Source of the DNA: Bacteroidota bacterium | GTDB lineage: Bacteria > Bacteroidota > Bacteroidia > Bacteroidales > JAAUTT01 | Assembly (NCBI GenBank): GCA_023429135.1 | Contig: JAEYWD010000005.1 | Coordinates: 1 to 50,269, forward strand | Direction: 5' to 3' | Length of the DNA stretch: 50,269 nt | Shown: positions 7,634 to 16,101 of the stretch, in pieces | Layout of the letters: each line of letters starts with the position of its first letter | Numbering within the stretch: the stretch's first letter is position 1 | The notes under the pieces: model-generated | What the model was told of the DNA's origin: nothing | Seen by the model: the letters and a program-made list of their open reading frames with translations, nothing else | Databases searched by the model: none | Position numbers and translations under genes: made by a program

Positions 7634-8398
7634 TTAACTCCAGATATCGTTCATTTGAGTCAGTATCATTGGTTTGTTATCAGTTATTACAATTGTATGT
7701 TCGTGCTGTGCCATATATCCGCCTTTGTTGCCAACCAGGGTCCATCCGTCGTTCAAAGTATCGGCATAGGTGGATGTTGTTGAAATAAAAGTTTCTATGG
7801 CAACAACTGAGTTCTTTTTAAATCTGCGTTGGTCCGATTTGTTTCTGTAATTAAGCAGATCGTCGGGTTGTTCATGGAGTTTTCGTCCAATTCCGTGTCC
7901 GCCCAGGTTTTTAATCACCTTGTAACCTCTCTTTTTAGCTTCGGTTTCCATTAAGTAACCAATATCCGAAATTAACACACCACCCTTTATGTTTTCAATA
8001 GCTTTTTTCAGAATAAATTTTGAAGCATCAACCAATTCCTGGTGTTTGTGAATATCTTCACCGAGCACAAATGAACCACCATTGTCGGCCCAGAATCCGT
8101 CAAGTTCTGCCGAAACATCAATGTTAACCAGGTCGCCTTCTTTTAAAATACGTTTATCAGAAGGTATACCGTGGCAGAATTCGTTATTGACGCTAATACA
8201 GGTCCATCCCGGGAAACGATAGGCCACGTAAGGTGCTGATCTGGCGCCAAAGTCCGAGAGGATTTTTGCACCATACTCATCCAGATCTTTTGTGGAAATG
8301 CCTGGTCGGGCAAACTTTATCATTTCCCTTAAAGTTAATGCAACTGCTTCACTTGCTTTTTGCATTCCTAGCAATTCTAATTCTTTTGTTATCGACAT
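7634..8398 (-). CDS. map: type I methionine aminopeptidase (254 aa)
   Basis: Removes the initiator Met from nascent proteins in the cytoplasm. The five metal ligands of the pita-bread fold are in place: D94 (NIDVS), D105 (ADNGG), H168 (GGHGIG), E202 (AIETF) and E233 (QHEHT). H76 in CHGIPS matches the substrate-contacting His. The motif after the glutamate ligand is I-E-T rather than the usual I-E-P. The gene stands alone rather than next to secY and infA as in the ribosomal protein operon, so it is probably a second, accessory MAP. No N-terminal extension or SH3-binding zinc finger is present. Confidence 0.92.
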   Translation of the reverse strand: MSITKELELLGMQKASEAVALTLREMIKFARPGISTKDLDEYGAKILSDFGARSAPYVAYRFPGWTCISVNNEFCHGIPSDKRILKEGDLVNIDVSAELDGFWADNGGSFVLGEDIHKHQELVDASKFILKKAIENIKGGVLISDIGYLMETEAKKRGYKVIKNLGGHGIGRKLHEQPDDLLNYRNKSDQRRFKKNSVVAIETFISTTSTYADTLNDGWTLVGNKGGYMAQHEHTIVITDNKPMILTQMNDIWS

Positions 8399-8617
8399 AT
8401 ATTTTCTTTTTTTCCGGATAATGAGAATTTATCCTGAACACTCAAAGTTCTTAATATGTTTTGAAGATAAATAACCTTTATACAAAAACATTCTCCAACC
8501 CTTCTAAAAGAGATGCAGCTAAATAATTAAACGAACCTGTTTTCTCTTTCTGAAGTCCTTGATTTTAAATTTAATTAGCACAGTTTAAGGGATGGAGATA
8601 CCAATGTTTGATGGAGG

Positions 8618-8947
8618 TTAATCACTCTCGATTTTCGTACTGTTAATTAAAATATATACACAGCAGATTACTACAATTACTCCAAGTAACTTGAACAGCG
8701 CCGATAATGAAAGAAGTTCGGGAATTCCGAATTTGATAATTGATAAAGTCATTCCGGTTAATGGAATAAAAACACCCAGGTACAAAGAATATGTCTTTTT
8801 ATTAAAAAGTAAGGCGCCGACTACCAGATAAATTACACCAAAAGCAAGAATACCAATACTGCTATCTGATAAATTTACATATTCGAAAACGTGCAGCATC
8901 CCATTAACGATTAGGAGTACTCCTGAAATTTGACGAAGTGTTTTCAT
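8618..8947 (-). CDS. small four-span membrane protein (109 aa)
   Basis: Four hydrophobic segments fill most of the length, at about residues 8-24, 31-48, 53-72 and 83-103. Short charged loops separate them (KKTYS, NSTKIESD at the end). No family is recognised with certainty. It is transcribed toward the map gene, with a 219-base gap. An inner-membrane location is inferred; function unknown. Confidence 0.65.
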   Translation of the reverse strand: MKTLRQISGVLLIVNGMLHVFEYVNLSDSSIGILAFGVIYLVVGALLFNKKTYSLYLGVFIPLTGMTLSIIKFGIPELLSLSALFKLLGVIVVICCVYILINSTKIESD

Positions 8948-9103
8948 AGCAATAGATTTAATAATTTGAAATCGTTTCCACCTGGATAAAATGGCAATGC
9001 TCAGGTTAATATGCTATAAACAATTTACAAATTTCTGAGCTTCTTCACGACCTTTCTCCGTCTTTTTCTTTTTTAATTCATTAATTCATTCATTTTTCTT
9101 TCA

Positions 9104-9140
9104 AAAAGAAGGGCCACCGAACCTTTCGTTCGGCAGCCCT
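9104..9140 (-). terminator. intrinsic terminator of the S9 peptidase gene
   Basis: Arms at 9110-9122 and 9128-9140 match at 11 of 13 positions around a 5-base loop. On the minus strand the stem is followed by TTCTTTTT. It lies 43 bases beyond the stop codon at 9183. Confidence 0.7.
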
Positions 9141-9182
9141 GTATTTATATTCTTCTTGTTACTCTTTACTCTGTACTTAGTA

Positions 9183-11279
9183 CTATTTCAGCCATTTATC
9201 CAGCCATCCGAAAAACTCCCGTTGCCAAAGAATGCTATTCTGAGGTTTTACTACCCAATGGTTTTCGTCGGGGAAGATAAGCAATTTGCTGGGTATGCCT
9301 CTGAGCTGAGCTGCATTAAATGCCTGCAGACTTTCGGTGTAAGGGATGCGAAAGTCCTTTTCGCCGGTGATTAACATAATAGGGGTATCCCAGTTCTGAA
9401 CAAATTTGTGTGGCGAGAAATCGTAGCTTTTGGGTTTTGGTGTTTCCCAGTAGGGCCCTTTCAGATCGAAGTTGGCAAAGAATGTTTCTTCAGTCTGCGC
9501 ATACTGGCTTTCGAAGTTATAAATACCGCAGTGTGAAATAAATGCCTTGAAGCGTTTCTGGTGATTTCCTGCCAGGAATAATACGGAATAGCCTCCATAA
9601 CTGGCACCAACAGCACCCAAACGGGTTTCGTCCACATAAGGTTCTTTTTTGATAGCATCGGTAGCGCTCAGGTAGTCGCGGATGTTTTGTCCGCCGTAAT
9701 CACCTGAGATCTGCAGGTTCCATTCGCTTCCAAATGTCGGCAGTCCACGACGGTTAGGGGCAATAATTACATAATCGTTAGAGGCCATCAGTTGAAGGTT
9801 CCAGCGGTAGGAGAAGAACTGGCTCACGGCGCTTTGCGGTCCGCCCTGGCAATAGAGCAGGGCAGGGTAGCGTTTTGTCGAATCGAAGTTTGGAGGCAGT
9901 ACAACCCATACCAGCATTTGCTTGTTATCGGTGGTTTTCACCCATTTCTGGGTTACTTTACCCATTTTAATCTTGTCGTAAATATTTTTATTGGTAAAGG
10001 TAAGCTGGGTTTCTTTTCCATCGGCAGGGTTAATTCTGAATATCTCCGAAGCCATGCTCATCGACATTTTGGTTCCCACAAGCTCATTGCCCGCTAATCT
10101 TAAATCGGTGTAGTTATGCCAGCCATCTGTTATTTTTTTTGTTTCACCGGTTGCGACATTGGCCGAATAAATCTGATAAGTAGCCTGGATACCACTAATG
10201 AAATAGATGGTCGAACCATCAGGTGTCCAAACCATATTCGAAGCGCCCTGGTCCAGGTTCTGTGTGAGATCGGTGCGGGTTTTCGCTGCTATGTCGTAAA
10301 CCATCAGACGATCCTTATCCGATTCGTAACCGGCAGTAGCCATGCTGGTGTAGGCAATTTTTTTGCCATCGGGCGAGAAAACCGGAGTACGGTCGTAACC
10401 GGGATTTCCTTCGGAGATGTTCACAATGCTGCCATCCTGAAGACTGTATAAATAAACGTCGGAGTTGGTGCTGATAGCTGCTTCGCGGCCTTTCAATTTT
10501 TTGGAGGTATATGCAATGTAGTTGCCGTCGGGGCTCCATGCTACTTCAGTACTTTCAAAGTAAGGTGCAAGGGGAGAGTCGAATGCTTCTTTGCCCAGAA
10601 TGTCGGTTCCGGTTTCATAAGTGCCATTCTTCAATTCCGAAACAAAAATGTGGCTGTACGAATAATCGCTCCACGAGTCCCAATGACGGTACATCAAATC
10701 GTTGATTACACGACCGGATGCTTTTGGCAGATCAGGATAAATATCCTGGGTGGTCGAATCCATTTTAACATCGGCCAGGTACCAGATTTTATTTCCGGAA
10801 GGAGCATATTCAAAAGCATTCAAGTCCTTATCAGCTTTCGAAACCTGGGTTTTACCCGAGCCATCGGCATTCATTTCCCAAAGCTGCATGGAACCGGATT
10901 TTGAGGTTATGAATCCAATCTTTTTACCATCAGGTGTCCAGCGCGGGTTATAACACGAAGGGAAATCCTCGCTCAGGTTTTTAGGTTCGCCGCCCTGAAT
11001 TGACACAGAATAGAGGTAAGTTATCTTTTTGTCTGTTTTCACATCGGCCCGCGAAATGGTGTATACAACGGTTTTTCCATCGGGCGACACCTGCATTTCG
11101 CCTACACGACCGAATTTCCAAAGGATTTCGGGAGTAAGCTTTCCACCTGCAATTTCCTGTTCGGTAAGGGTATTGGAAAAATCCGGTTTCGGCTCATCTG
11201 AGGGCTTGTCCTTTGTAGGGCCGCTACATGAAAGTAGGGCTGTAGCAACCAATAATCCTGTAAATAGTTTGTTGAACAT
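9183..11279 (-). CDS. S9-family serine peptidase lipoprotein (698 aa)
   Basis: A prolyl oligopeptidase-type peptidase, closest in layout to acylaminoacyl-peptidase or DPP5. The ATG at 11279 gives a lipoprotein signal with the lipid-accepting Cys at 18 (TALLSC), followed by a Pro/Lys linker. Residues about 40-420 form a beta-propeller of PD40/WD40-like repeats (SPDGKTVVYT, TPDGKKIGFI, SPDGNYIAYT). The C-terminal alpha/beta hydrolase has the nucleophile in GASYGG, the Asp in GEKDFRIP and the His in DENHWV. A longer start at 11309 would add ten residues and disturb the signal. It probably trims peptides in the periplasm or on the cell surface. Monocistronic, with a terminator at 9104-9140. Confidence 0.93.
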   Translation of the reverse strand: MFNKLFTGLLVATALLSCSGPTKDKPSDEPKPDFSNTLTEQEIAGGKLTPEILWKFGRVGEMQVSPDGKTVVYTISRADVKTDKKITYLYSVSIQGGEPKNLSEDFPSCYNPRWTPDGKKIGFITSKSGSMQLWEMNADGSGKTQVSKADKDLNAFEYAPSGNKIWYLADVKMDSTTQDIYPDLPKASGRVINDLMYRHWDSWSDYSYSHIFVSELKNGTYETGTDILGKEAFDSPLAPYFESTEVAWSPDGNYIAYTSKKLKGREAAISTNSDVYLYSLQDGSIVNISEGNPGYDRTPVFSPDGKKIAYTSMATAGYESDKDRLMVYDIAAKTRTDLTQNLDQGASNMVWTPDGSTIYFISGIQATYQIYSANVATGETKKITDGWHNYTDLRLAGNELVGTKMSMSMASEIFRINPADGKETQLTFTNKNIYDKIKMGKVTQKWVKTTDNKQMLVWVVLPPNFDSTKRYPALLYCQGGPQSAVSQFFSYRWNLQLMASNDYVIIAPNRRGLPTFGSEWNLQISGDYGGQNIRDYLSATDAIKKEPYVDETRLGAVGASYGGYSVLFLAGNHQKRFKAFISHCGIYNFESQYAQTEETFFANFDLKGPYWETPKPKSYDFSPHKFVQNWDTPIMLITGEKDFRIPYTESLQAFNAAQLRGIPSKLLIFPDENHWVVKPQNSILWQREFFGWLDKWLK

Positions 11280-11330
11280 ATGGTATTGTTTTATAATTAA
11301 TCGGTTCATTTAAATATCACCTCACCCTAA

Positions 11331-11453
11331 GAGGCTGTGTGAAAAGGTTGGGAGGACTTCGACTTCGCTCAGTCTGACCGTTGACTATCAGTTGTTTGTC
11401 ATATTGAGCGGAGTCGAAATATGAGTAAAAGTTGACTTTTCACACGGTCTCTT
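11331..11453. mobile_element. MITE-like long hairpin with CTAA flanks
   Basis: Outer arms 11329-11346 and 11436-11453 agree at 16 of 18 positions (GAGGCTGTGTGAAAAG type end). Inner arms 11358-11378 and 11398-11418 agree at 17 of 21. CTAA is present at 11327-11330 and 11454-11457. That is consistent with a 4-base YTAR target duplication of the IS5 group, so this is probably a small non-autonomous element. The inner arm contains ATTGAGCGGAGTCGAAATAT, a sequence that recurs in the hairpin loop at 20872-20927. The rest of the 246-base gap holds only the recA terminator. Confidence 0.65.
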
Positions 11454-11477
11454 CTAAACGCCTGGCCGTAAATTTAC

Positions 11478-11506
11478 AAAAAAAGCGTAGCCATCGACTA
11501 CGCTTT
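11478..11506 (-). terminator. recA intrinsic terminator
   Basis: AAAGCGTAG (11482-11490) pairs perfectly with CTACGCTTT (11498-11506) around CCATCGA. On the minus strand the stem is followed by a run of T. The hairpin is 19 bases past the recA stop codon at 11526. Confidence 0.9.
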
Positions 11507-11525
11507 CATTCTGGTTTATATGATT

Positions 11526-12596
11526 TTAGTCATTGTCTCCCTTTATAGGAGATGCTTGAAGCTTATCTTTTATTTTCTTTTCAAGTTCGTTAGCGAGTTC
11601 AGGATTATCCTGGATAAGCGCCTTCACTGCATCGCGTCCCTGGCCAAGTTTGGTATCGCCATAGCTGAACCACGATCCGCTTTTCTTAATAACTTCGAGT
11701 TCCACACCCAGGTCGATGATTTCGCCTACGCGAGAAATTCCTTCACCATAAATAATGTCGAATTCGGCTTTGCGGAATGGTGGAGCGAGTTTGTTCTTTA
11801 CAATTTTTACTTTGGTGCGGTTACCCATTACATCTTCGCCTTCCTTAATCTGGTTGATACGACGAATGTCCACACGTACCGAGGCATAGAATTTAAGTGC
11901 ATTACCACCAGTTGTGGTTTCGGGATTACCAAACATCACACCAATTTTATCACGCAATTGGTTGATAAAAATACAGGTGGTGTTTGTTTTGCTGATATTA
12001 GCAGTGAGTTTTCTTAATGCCTGGGACATCAAACGAGCCTGAAGACCCATTTTTGAATCGCCCATTTCGCCTTCAATCTCAGCTTTTGGAGTTAATGCAG
12101 CAACGGAGTCGATTACAATAATATCGATGGCCCCGGAACGGATCAGGTGATCGGCAATTTCTAGTGCCTGTTCGCCATTATCGGGTTGCGAAATGTAAAG
12201 GTTGTCAAGATCTACTCCCAGCTTATCGGCATAAGTGCGGTCAAAAGCATGTTCGGCATCAATAATGGCAGCAAGGCCTCCGGCTTTCTGAGCCTCGGCA
12301 ATGGCATGTATGGCCAGGGTTGTTTTACCCGACGATTCAGGGCCGAAGATTTCGATCACCCTTCCACGGGGATAACCACCGATGCCCAAAGCTACGTCGA
12401 GAGCCACTGAACCGGAAGGAATAACGGGAACTTCAATAATGGCTCGGTCGCCCATCTTCATGATGGTACCTTTGCCATAATCCTTATCTATTTTGTCGAG
12501 GGTAAGCTGCAACGCTTTTAATTTCTCAAGGTTGGCTTCCTTTTTCGCGGGTGTTGCGTCTTTGGCGTTTTTAACTTCTTTGGTTTGTTTTTCCAT
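11526..12596 (-). CDS. recA: recombinase A (356 aa)
   Basis: The strand-exchange and SOS-coprotease ATPase of homologous recombination. Walker A is GPESSGKT (residues 85-92). The Walker B region is IIVIDSVAALTPKAE. Loop L2 is NQLRDKIGVMFGNPETTTGGNALKFYAS with the interruption expected of RecA. The polymerisation motif and C-terminal Lys-rich domain are complete, and the length is typical. The N-terminus carries about 25 extra Lys/Ala/Glu-rich residues. The gene follows bcp with a 26-base gap on the same strand, so the two are probably co-transcribed. It ends in a strong terminator. Confidence 0.98.
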   Translation of the reverse strand: MEKQTKEVKNAKDATPAKKEANLEKLKALQLTLDKIDKDYGKGTIMKMGDRAIIEVPVIPSGSVALDVALGIGGYPRGRVIEIFGPESSGKTTLAIHAIAEAQKAGGLAAIIDAEHAFDRTYADKLGVDLDNLYISQPDNGEQALEIADHLIRSGAIDIIVIDSVAALTPKAEIEGEMGDSKMGLQARLMSQALRKLTANISKTNTTCIFINQLRDKIGVMFGNPETTTGGNALKFYASVRVDIRRINQIKEGEDVMGNRTKVKIVKNKLAPPFRKAEFDIIYGEGISRVGEIIDLGVELEVIKKSGSWFSYGDTKLGQGRDAVKALIQDNPELANELEKKIKDKLQASPIKGDND

Positions 12597-12622
12597 ATTT
12601 GTTTTTAGGGTTTATCAGGCCG

Positions 12623-13087
12623 CTATTTACCAGCACCTTCCAGAACCTGGGTCGCATGGTTTTTAGTATTGACCTTTTCTATGATGTTTTCAATTTTTCC
12701 GTCTTCCGAAATAATAAAAGTAGTGCGGATAATTCCCTCGTAGCTTTTGCCGTACATTTTCTTTTCACCCCATGCTCCATAGGCCTGGATTACTTTTTTA
12801 TCCGTATCGGCTATGAGTCGGAAGGGAAGATTGTGTTTTTTGGCAAATCCCTGATGCGATTTTTCCGAATCGGCACTTACGCCAATTACTTCGTAACCCG
12901 ATGTTGACAGAATTTCGTAACCGTCGCGCAAACTGCAGGCTTCATCGGTACAACCCGGAGTATTGTCCTTCGGATAGAAATAGAGAATTATCTTTTTCCC
13001 TTTGTAATCGGAGAGGGAAATAGAACGGCCATCCTGGTCAACAGCTTGAAAATCGGGGGCTTTATCGCCAACTTTTAATTTCGACAT
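12623..13087 (-). CDS. bcp: thioredoxin-dependent thiol peroxidase, Bcp/PrxQ type (154 aa)
   Basis: Reduces hydroperoxides with electrons from thioredoxin in the cytoplasm. The peroxiredoxin motif is PGCTDEACSLRD, with the peroxidatic Cys at 46 and the resolving Cys at 51, the atypical 2-Cys spacing of Bcp. Full-length, with no signal peptide. It is the first gene of a bcp-recA pair, so peroxide defence and DNA repair may share transcription. It is divergent from the SPOR/TPR protein gene at 13333. Confidence 0.95.
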   Translation of the reverse strand: MSKLKVGDKAPDFQAVDQDGRSISLSDYKGKKIILYFYPKDNTPGCTDEACSLRDGYEILSTSGYEVIGVSADSEKSHQGFAKKHNLPFRLIADTDKKVIQAYGAWGEKKMYGKSYEGIIRTTFIISEDGKIENIIEKVNTKNHATQVLEGAGK

Positions 13088-13275
13088 AGTGGTAAAAGTA
13101 TTAAGTTATTATGGAATAGTATTAAAAATTGTGCAACATTTTTTCAACAGTTAAGCACGAGTTCATAACAACGGCTTTTGGCGAATGTTCGCTTTGTGGC
13201 AGTTGACAAAATGGTTAAACTAAATTTTGACTAATTACTCAGTACTTCGATACTCCGTAACGGTACTTCTTAATA

Positions 13276-13307
13276 TTTGGCTAATTCCAAAATTTCATAT
13301 AGGTTTG
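13276..13307 (+). promoter_or_regulatory. Bacteroidota-type promoter
   Basis: TTTG at 13276-13279 and TAGGTTTG at 13300-13307 with a 20-base spacer fit the TTTG/TANNTTTG consensus exactly. The start codon of the next gene follows 25 bases later. Confidence 0.7.
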
Positions 13308-13332
13308 AAACCTTGAACATACGGTGAGGTAA

Positions 13333-15144
13333 ATGATAAACAGGGTATTTGCATTTTTTATTTTAATAGTTGCTGCCGCATTTAAAATTGCCGGTCAGGA
13401 TAAACTTTCCAAGTCGGAAATTATTGATCGGATAAAAGGCGGAAAGTTTGCCGAAGCTTATTTTCCTCTTGAAGCGAGTTATAAAAAATTTCCTAAAGAC
13501 CCCGATTATATCTACTTTTTAGGCGTTTGTAAGGTTCAGCTAAATTACGATATCAAGGCTGCAGTCGATTTGCTGAATGAAGCTACTCAGCAGGATACTT
13601 ACAAAGAGAGCTGGTTTTATCTGGCGAAAGCAAAATTCCTGAATTATGAATTTACCAGTGCTGGAGAATTGTTTAACAAGTTTGGCGAAAAGGCATCCCG
13701 CGATCAGAAGGGAAAAGTACAGCTTGAATTACATAAAAACATGTGTCGCAATGCTGTAGAGGTTTGCGGCCGTAGTAAAAAGCTTTCGGTAATAAAAGTG
13801 GATACTGTTGCAGAAAACGGTTTTTTATCTTACCTCAATAAACAACCGATTGGTGGTAAGCTCTTGAAAACTGGCGATTCAGAAGGTCTTTCTCCAAGGA
13901 AAGCTGGTGTGAGGTTCTCAGGAAGCAATCTTATTGTTGAAACCAGGTGTCTTTTCGGGAAAAAGCAAAAAGATATTTTTGTATCAGGGGATAACGATGT
14001 TGAAGAGGTCAAAACCAAGTCTATTGGCAATATTGTTAACTCGCTTGAGGAAGAGGATTTTGTTTATTACGATGAAACTGTTCCGGCGTTATATTTTTCT
14101 TCGCAAGGTCATAATTCTGCAGGAGGTTACGATATTTTTAAGAGTTATTACGATAAAGTCACACAGAAGTGGTCCAAACCTGTTAATCTGGGGTTTCCTG
14201 TCAATACTCCAGCCGATGAAATTGCTTATGTTAATATTCCGGGAACAAAACGTTCGTTGCTGGTGTCAAAACGCGATGCTGCTCCGGGAAGAGTGGTTGT
14301 ATACACACTGGAAAATGCCGAGGATGCTCCCGAGGAACCAATAGCTCTGGCACAGGCGATGGAAATATCGAAATTAAAGGTTGGAAAGCCAACTACCGTT
14401 TCAACTGTGAAAAATACACCTGATATAAAAAACACACCGAATAATAAAAAGCCGGTTGTGTATAAAAAGTATGCGGTACCTACCGAAATTCTCGATGAAA
14501 AATCGTACCAAAAGTTGGTTCATGATGCACTGAATCTGCAGATCAGAAGCGATTCCATTAAAAGAATCAGTGATGAAAAAAAGGAACTTTTACTTTCGGC
14601 CAGATCGGAAACCGAAAAAACAAAACTCTGGCAGGAGATCAGGGTTCTGGATTCCAGGGCTGACGAGGTTCAGCAGAAGGCTGATGCATTATATAAAAAG
14701 GCCCGTCAGATTGAGCACGAAAAGCTGGAAAGCAGCAGGCGGAATTCCGAAGAGCTTGCCAAAAAAGCATTTTTAGAAAAGGATAACCACTTAAAAAACT
14801 CTGCTGAAGAAACCGGAAGGTCCAAAGTGCTTTCGCAGTCTGGTGTTCACAGTGATATTCACGAAATACAATACCGGATACAGGTAGGAGTTTTTTCGAA
14901 GCCTCAGCCCGCGAGCATGTTTAAGCAGTTTACAAATCTTTACAGAGAAGATCTCAGAGAAGGAGCAGCTTTTAAATATTATGTAGGGCTATATAAAAAA
15001 CTTGTCGAAGCAGAGAAAGGACTGATAAGTGTTAAGAATGCCGGGTTTAAAGACGCCTACATCATAGGTTTTTATAACGGAAAAGTAATTCCTCTTTCCC
15101 GGGCAAAAGAGCTTGAATTGACAAACGGAAGTGCGAAGAAGTAG
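13333..15144 (+). CDS. exported TPR / PD40 / SPOR-like envelope protein (603 aa)
   Basis: The signal peptide spans residues 1-21. TPR-like helices occupy about residues 25-130. A segment with FSSQGHNSAGGYDIFKSYYD matches the PD40 beta-propeller blade seen in OmpA-associated proteins (about 245-340). A charged, probably coiled-coil region follows (about 395-500). The C-terminus is SPOR-like (about 515-595): YRIQVGVFSKPQP...YYVGLYKKLVEAEKGL...GFKDAYIIGFYNG. SPOR domains bind denuded glycan strands, so the protein may sit at the cell wall or division site. The combination of modules suggests an envelope scaffold; no enzyme domain is visible. Divergent from bcp-recA. Confidence 0.75.
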   Translation: MINRVFAFFILIVAAAFKIAGQDKLSKSEIIDRIKGGKFAEAYFPLEASYKKFPKDPDYIYFLGVCKVQLNYDIKAAVDLLNEATQQDTYKESWFYLAKAKFLNYEFTSAGELFNKFGEKASRDQKGKVQLELHKNMCRNAVEVCGRSKKLSVIKVDTVAENGFLSYLNKQPIGGKLLKTGDSEGLSPRKAGVRFSGSNLIVETRCLFGKKQKDIFVSGDNDVEEVKTKSIGNIVNSLEEEDFVYYDETVPALYFSSQGHNSAGGYDIFKSYYDKVTQKWSKPVNLGFPVNTPADEIAYVNIPGTKRSLLVSKRDAAPGRVVVYTLENAEDAPEEPIALAQAMEISKLKVGKPTTVSTVKNTPDIKNTPNNKKPVVYKKYAVPTEILDEKSYQKLVHDALNLQIRSDSIKRISDEKKELLLSARSETEKTKLWQEIRVLDSRADEVQQKADALYKKARQIEHEKLESSRRNSEELAKKAFLEKDNHLKNSAEETGRSKVLSQSGVHSDIHEIQYRIQVGVFSKPQPASMFKQFTNLYREDLREGAAFKYYVGLYKKLVEAEKGLISVKNAGFKDAYIIGFYNGKVIPLSRAKELELTNGSAKK

Positions 15145-15331
15145 ATTATTTGTATAAAATGATTATTTTTGTTAAAACTGATTATATTTGAATAGTTTAA
15201 ACAGTTCAGGCTTCAGTTTTATAAAACCCGGATTGGTTTATTTTTTCGGCAAAACCTGGCGATAATCTGATTTTGACCTGAAAAGTATTCATTTTTTGGG
15301 TATATTTGATGAACAATTAATTATTCTGGCA

Positions 15332-15616
15332 ATGGGAGAAAAAGAGAAATGTCCCGGGCATTTTAATTTTGAGGATGAAATTCATGGTAGTGCAAATGTT
15401 AATAGTCTGATATTGCACAATGACGATGTTCACAGTTTTGAATATGTGATAGATGTTTTGGTGAAGGTTTGCGATCACGATGTATTTCAGGCCGAACAAT
15501 GCGCATACATTACTCATTACAAAGGGAAATGCGATGTTAAACGAGGTGCAATCGACGATCTGGCTCCTCTTCGTTACCAACTCATCGAAAAAGGGTTACA
15601 AGCTACAATCGATTAA
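15332..15616 (+). CDS. clpS: ClpS-family ClpAP adaptor protein (94 aa)
   Basis: ClpS delivers N-degron substrates to the ClpAP protease. The hallmark LHNDDVHSFEYVIDVL is present, with the Asn-Asp-Asp motif that binds N-terminal residues. The rest follows the family (V-C...F-Q-A-E-Q-C-A...H-Y-K-G-K-C-x-V-K-R-G...G-L-Q-A-T). The ATG at 15332 is used because an upstream in-frame TTG (15296) would add a short unrelated extension. It lies 11 bases before nfeD, so co-transcription is likely. The protein has Cys residues that other ClpS proteins lack, which could affect folding or sensing. Confidence 0.88.
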   Translation: MGEKEKCPGHFNFEDEIHGSANVNSLILHNDDVHSFEYVIDVLVKVCDHDVFQAEQCAYITHYKGKCDVKRGAIDDLAPLRYQLIEKGLQATID

Positions 15617-15627
15617 TAAAGAAAAAA

Positions 15628-16098
15628 ATGTACGGCATTGGCATTGCAGGTTTGATCCTGCTTGGAATTGTATTATTTCTGATGGAAGTTTTAGTGATTC
15701 CGGGTATAGGATTTGCCGGAATAGGATCTTTCGTGCTCATGGCGCTGGGGGTCTTTCTATCCTATCATCATTACGGGAACGAAGTGGGAAATTACACTTT
15801 GCTTGGTTCTGCCATATTTTTTATAGGTATGACTGTTTATGCCATGCGGGCAAAGACATGGAAACGATTGTCCCTTGATACGGCTATAGATTCGAGGGTA
15901 AATGTTGTTTCTAAAGAAGAGGTGAGTGTTGGAGAGGAAGGGATTGCAGTATCCCGATTAGCACCTATGGGAAAAGTTATGGTAAATAATAAAATTTATG
16001 AAGGCAAATCGCTCGGAGAATATATTCCGGAAAATACGCCCATCATTATAGTTAAAGTTAACGAGTCTAATCTTATTGTAAAACCCACTAATTCTTAA
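15628..16098 (+). CDS. NfeD-family membrane protein (156 aa)
   Basis: Short-type NfeD. Two or three membrane spans lie within residues 3-72 (LILLGIVLFLMEVLVIPGIGFAG has the conserved pattern). A soluble OB-fold C-terminal domain follows (about 85-156), containing GEEGIAVSRLAPMGKVMVNNKIYEG. NfeD partners with flotillin-like proteins to organise membrane microdomains. The neighbouring floA, 3 bases downstream, fits this pairing exactly. Confidence 0.9.
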   Translation: MYGIGIAGLILLGIVLFLMEVLVIPGIGFAGIGSFVLMALGVFLSYHHYGNEVGNYTLLGSAIFFIGMTVYAMRAKTWKRLSLDTAIDSRVNVVSKEEVSVGEEGIAVSRLAPMGKVMVNNKIYEGKSLGEYIPENTPIIIVKVNESNLIVKPTNS

Positions 16099-16101
16099 AA
16101 A

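Noticed and set aside
11520..12017. 165-codon plus-strand frame
   Set aside because: Antisense to recA; no family features.
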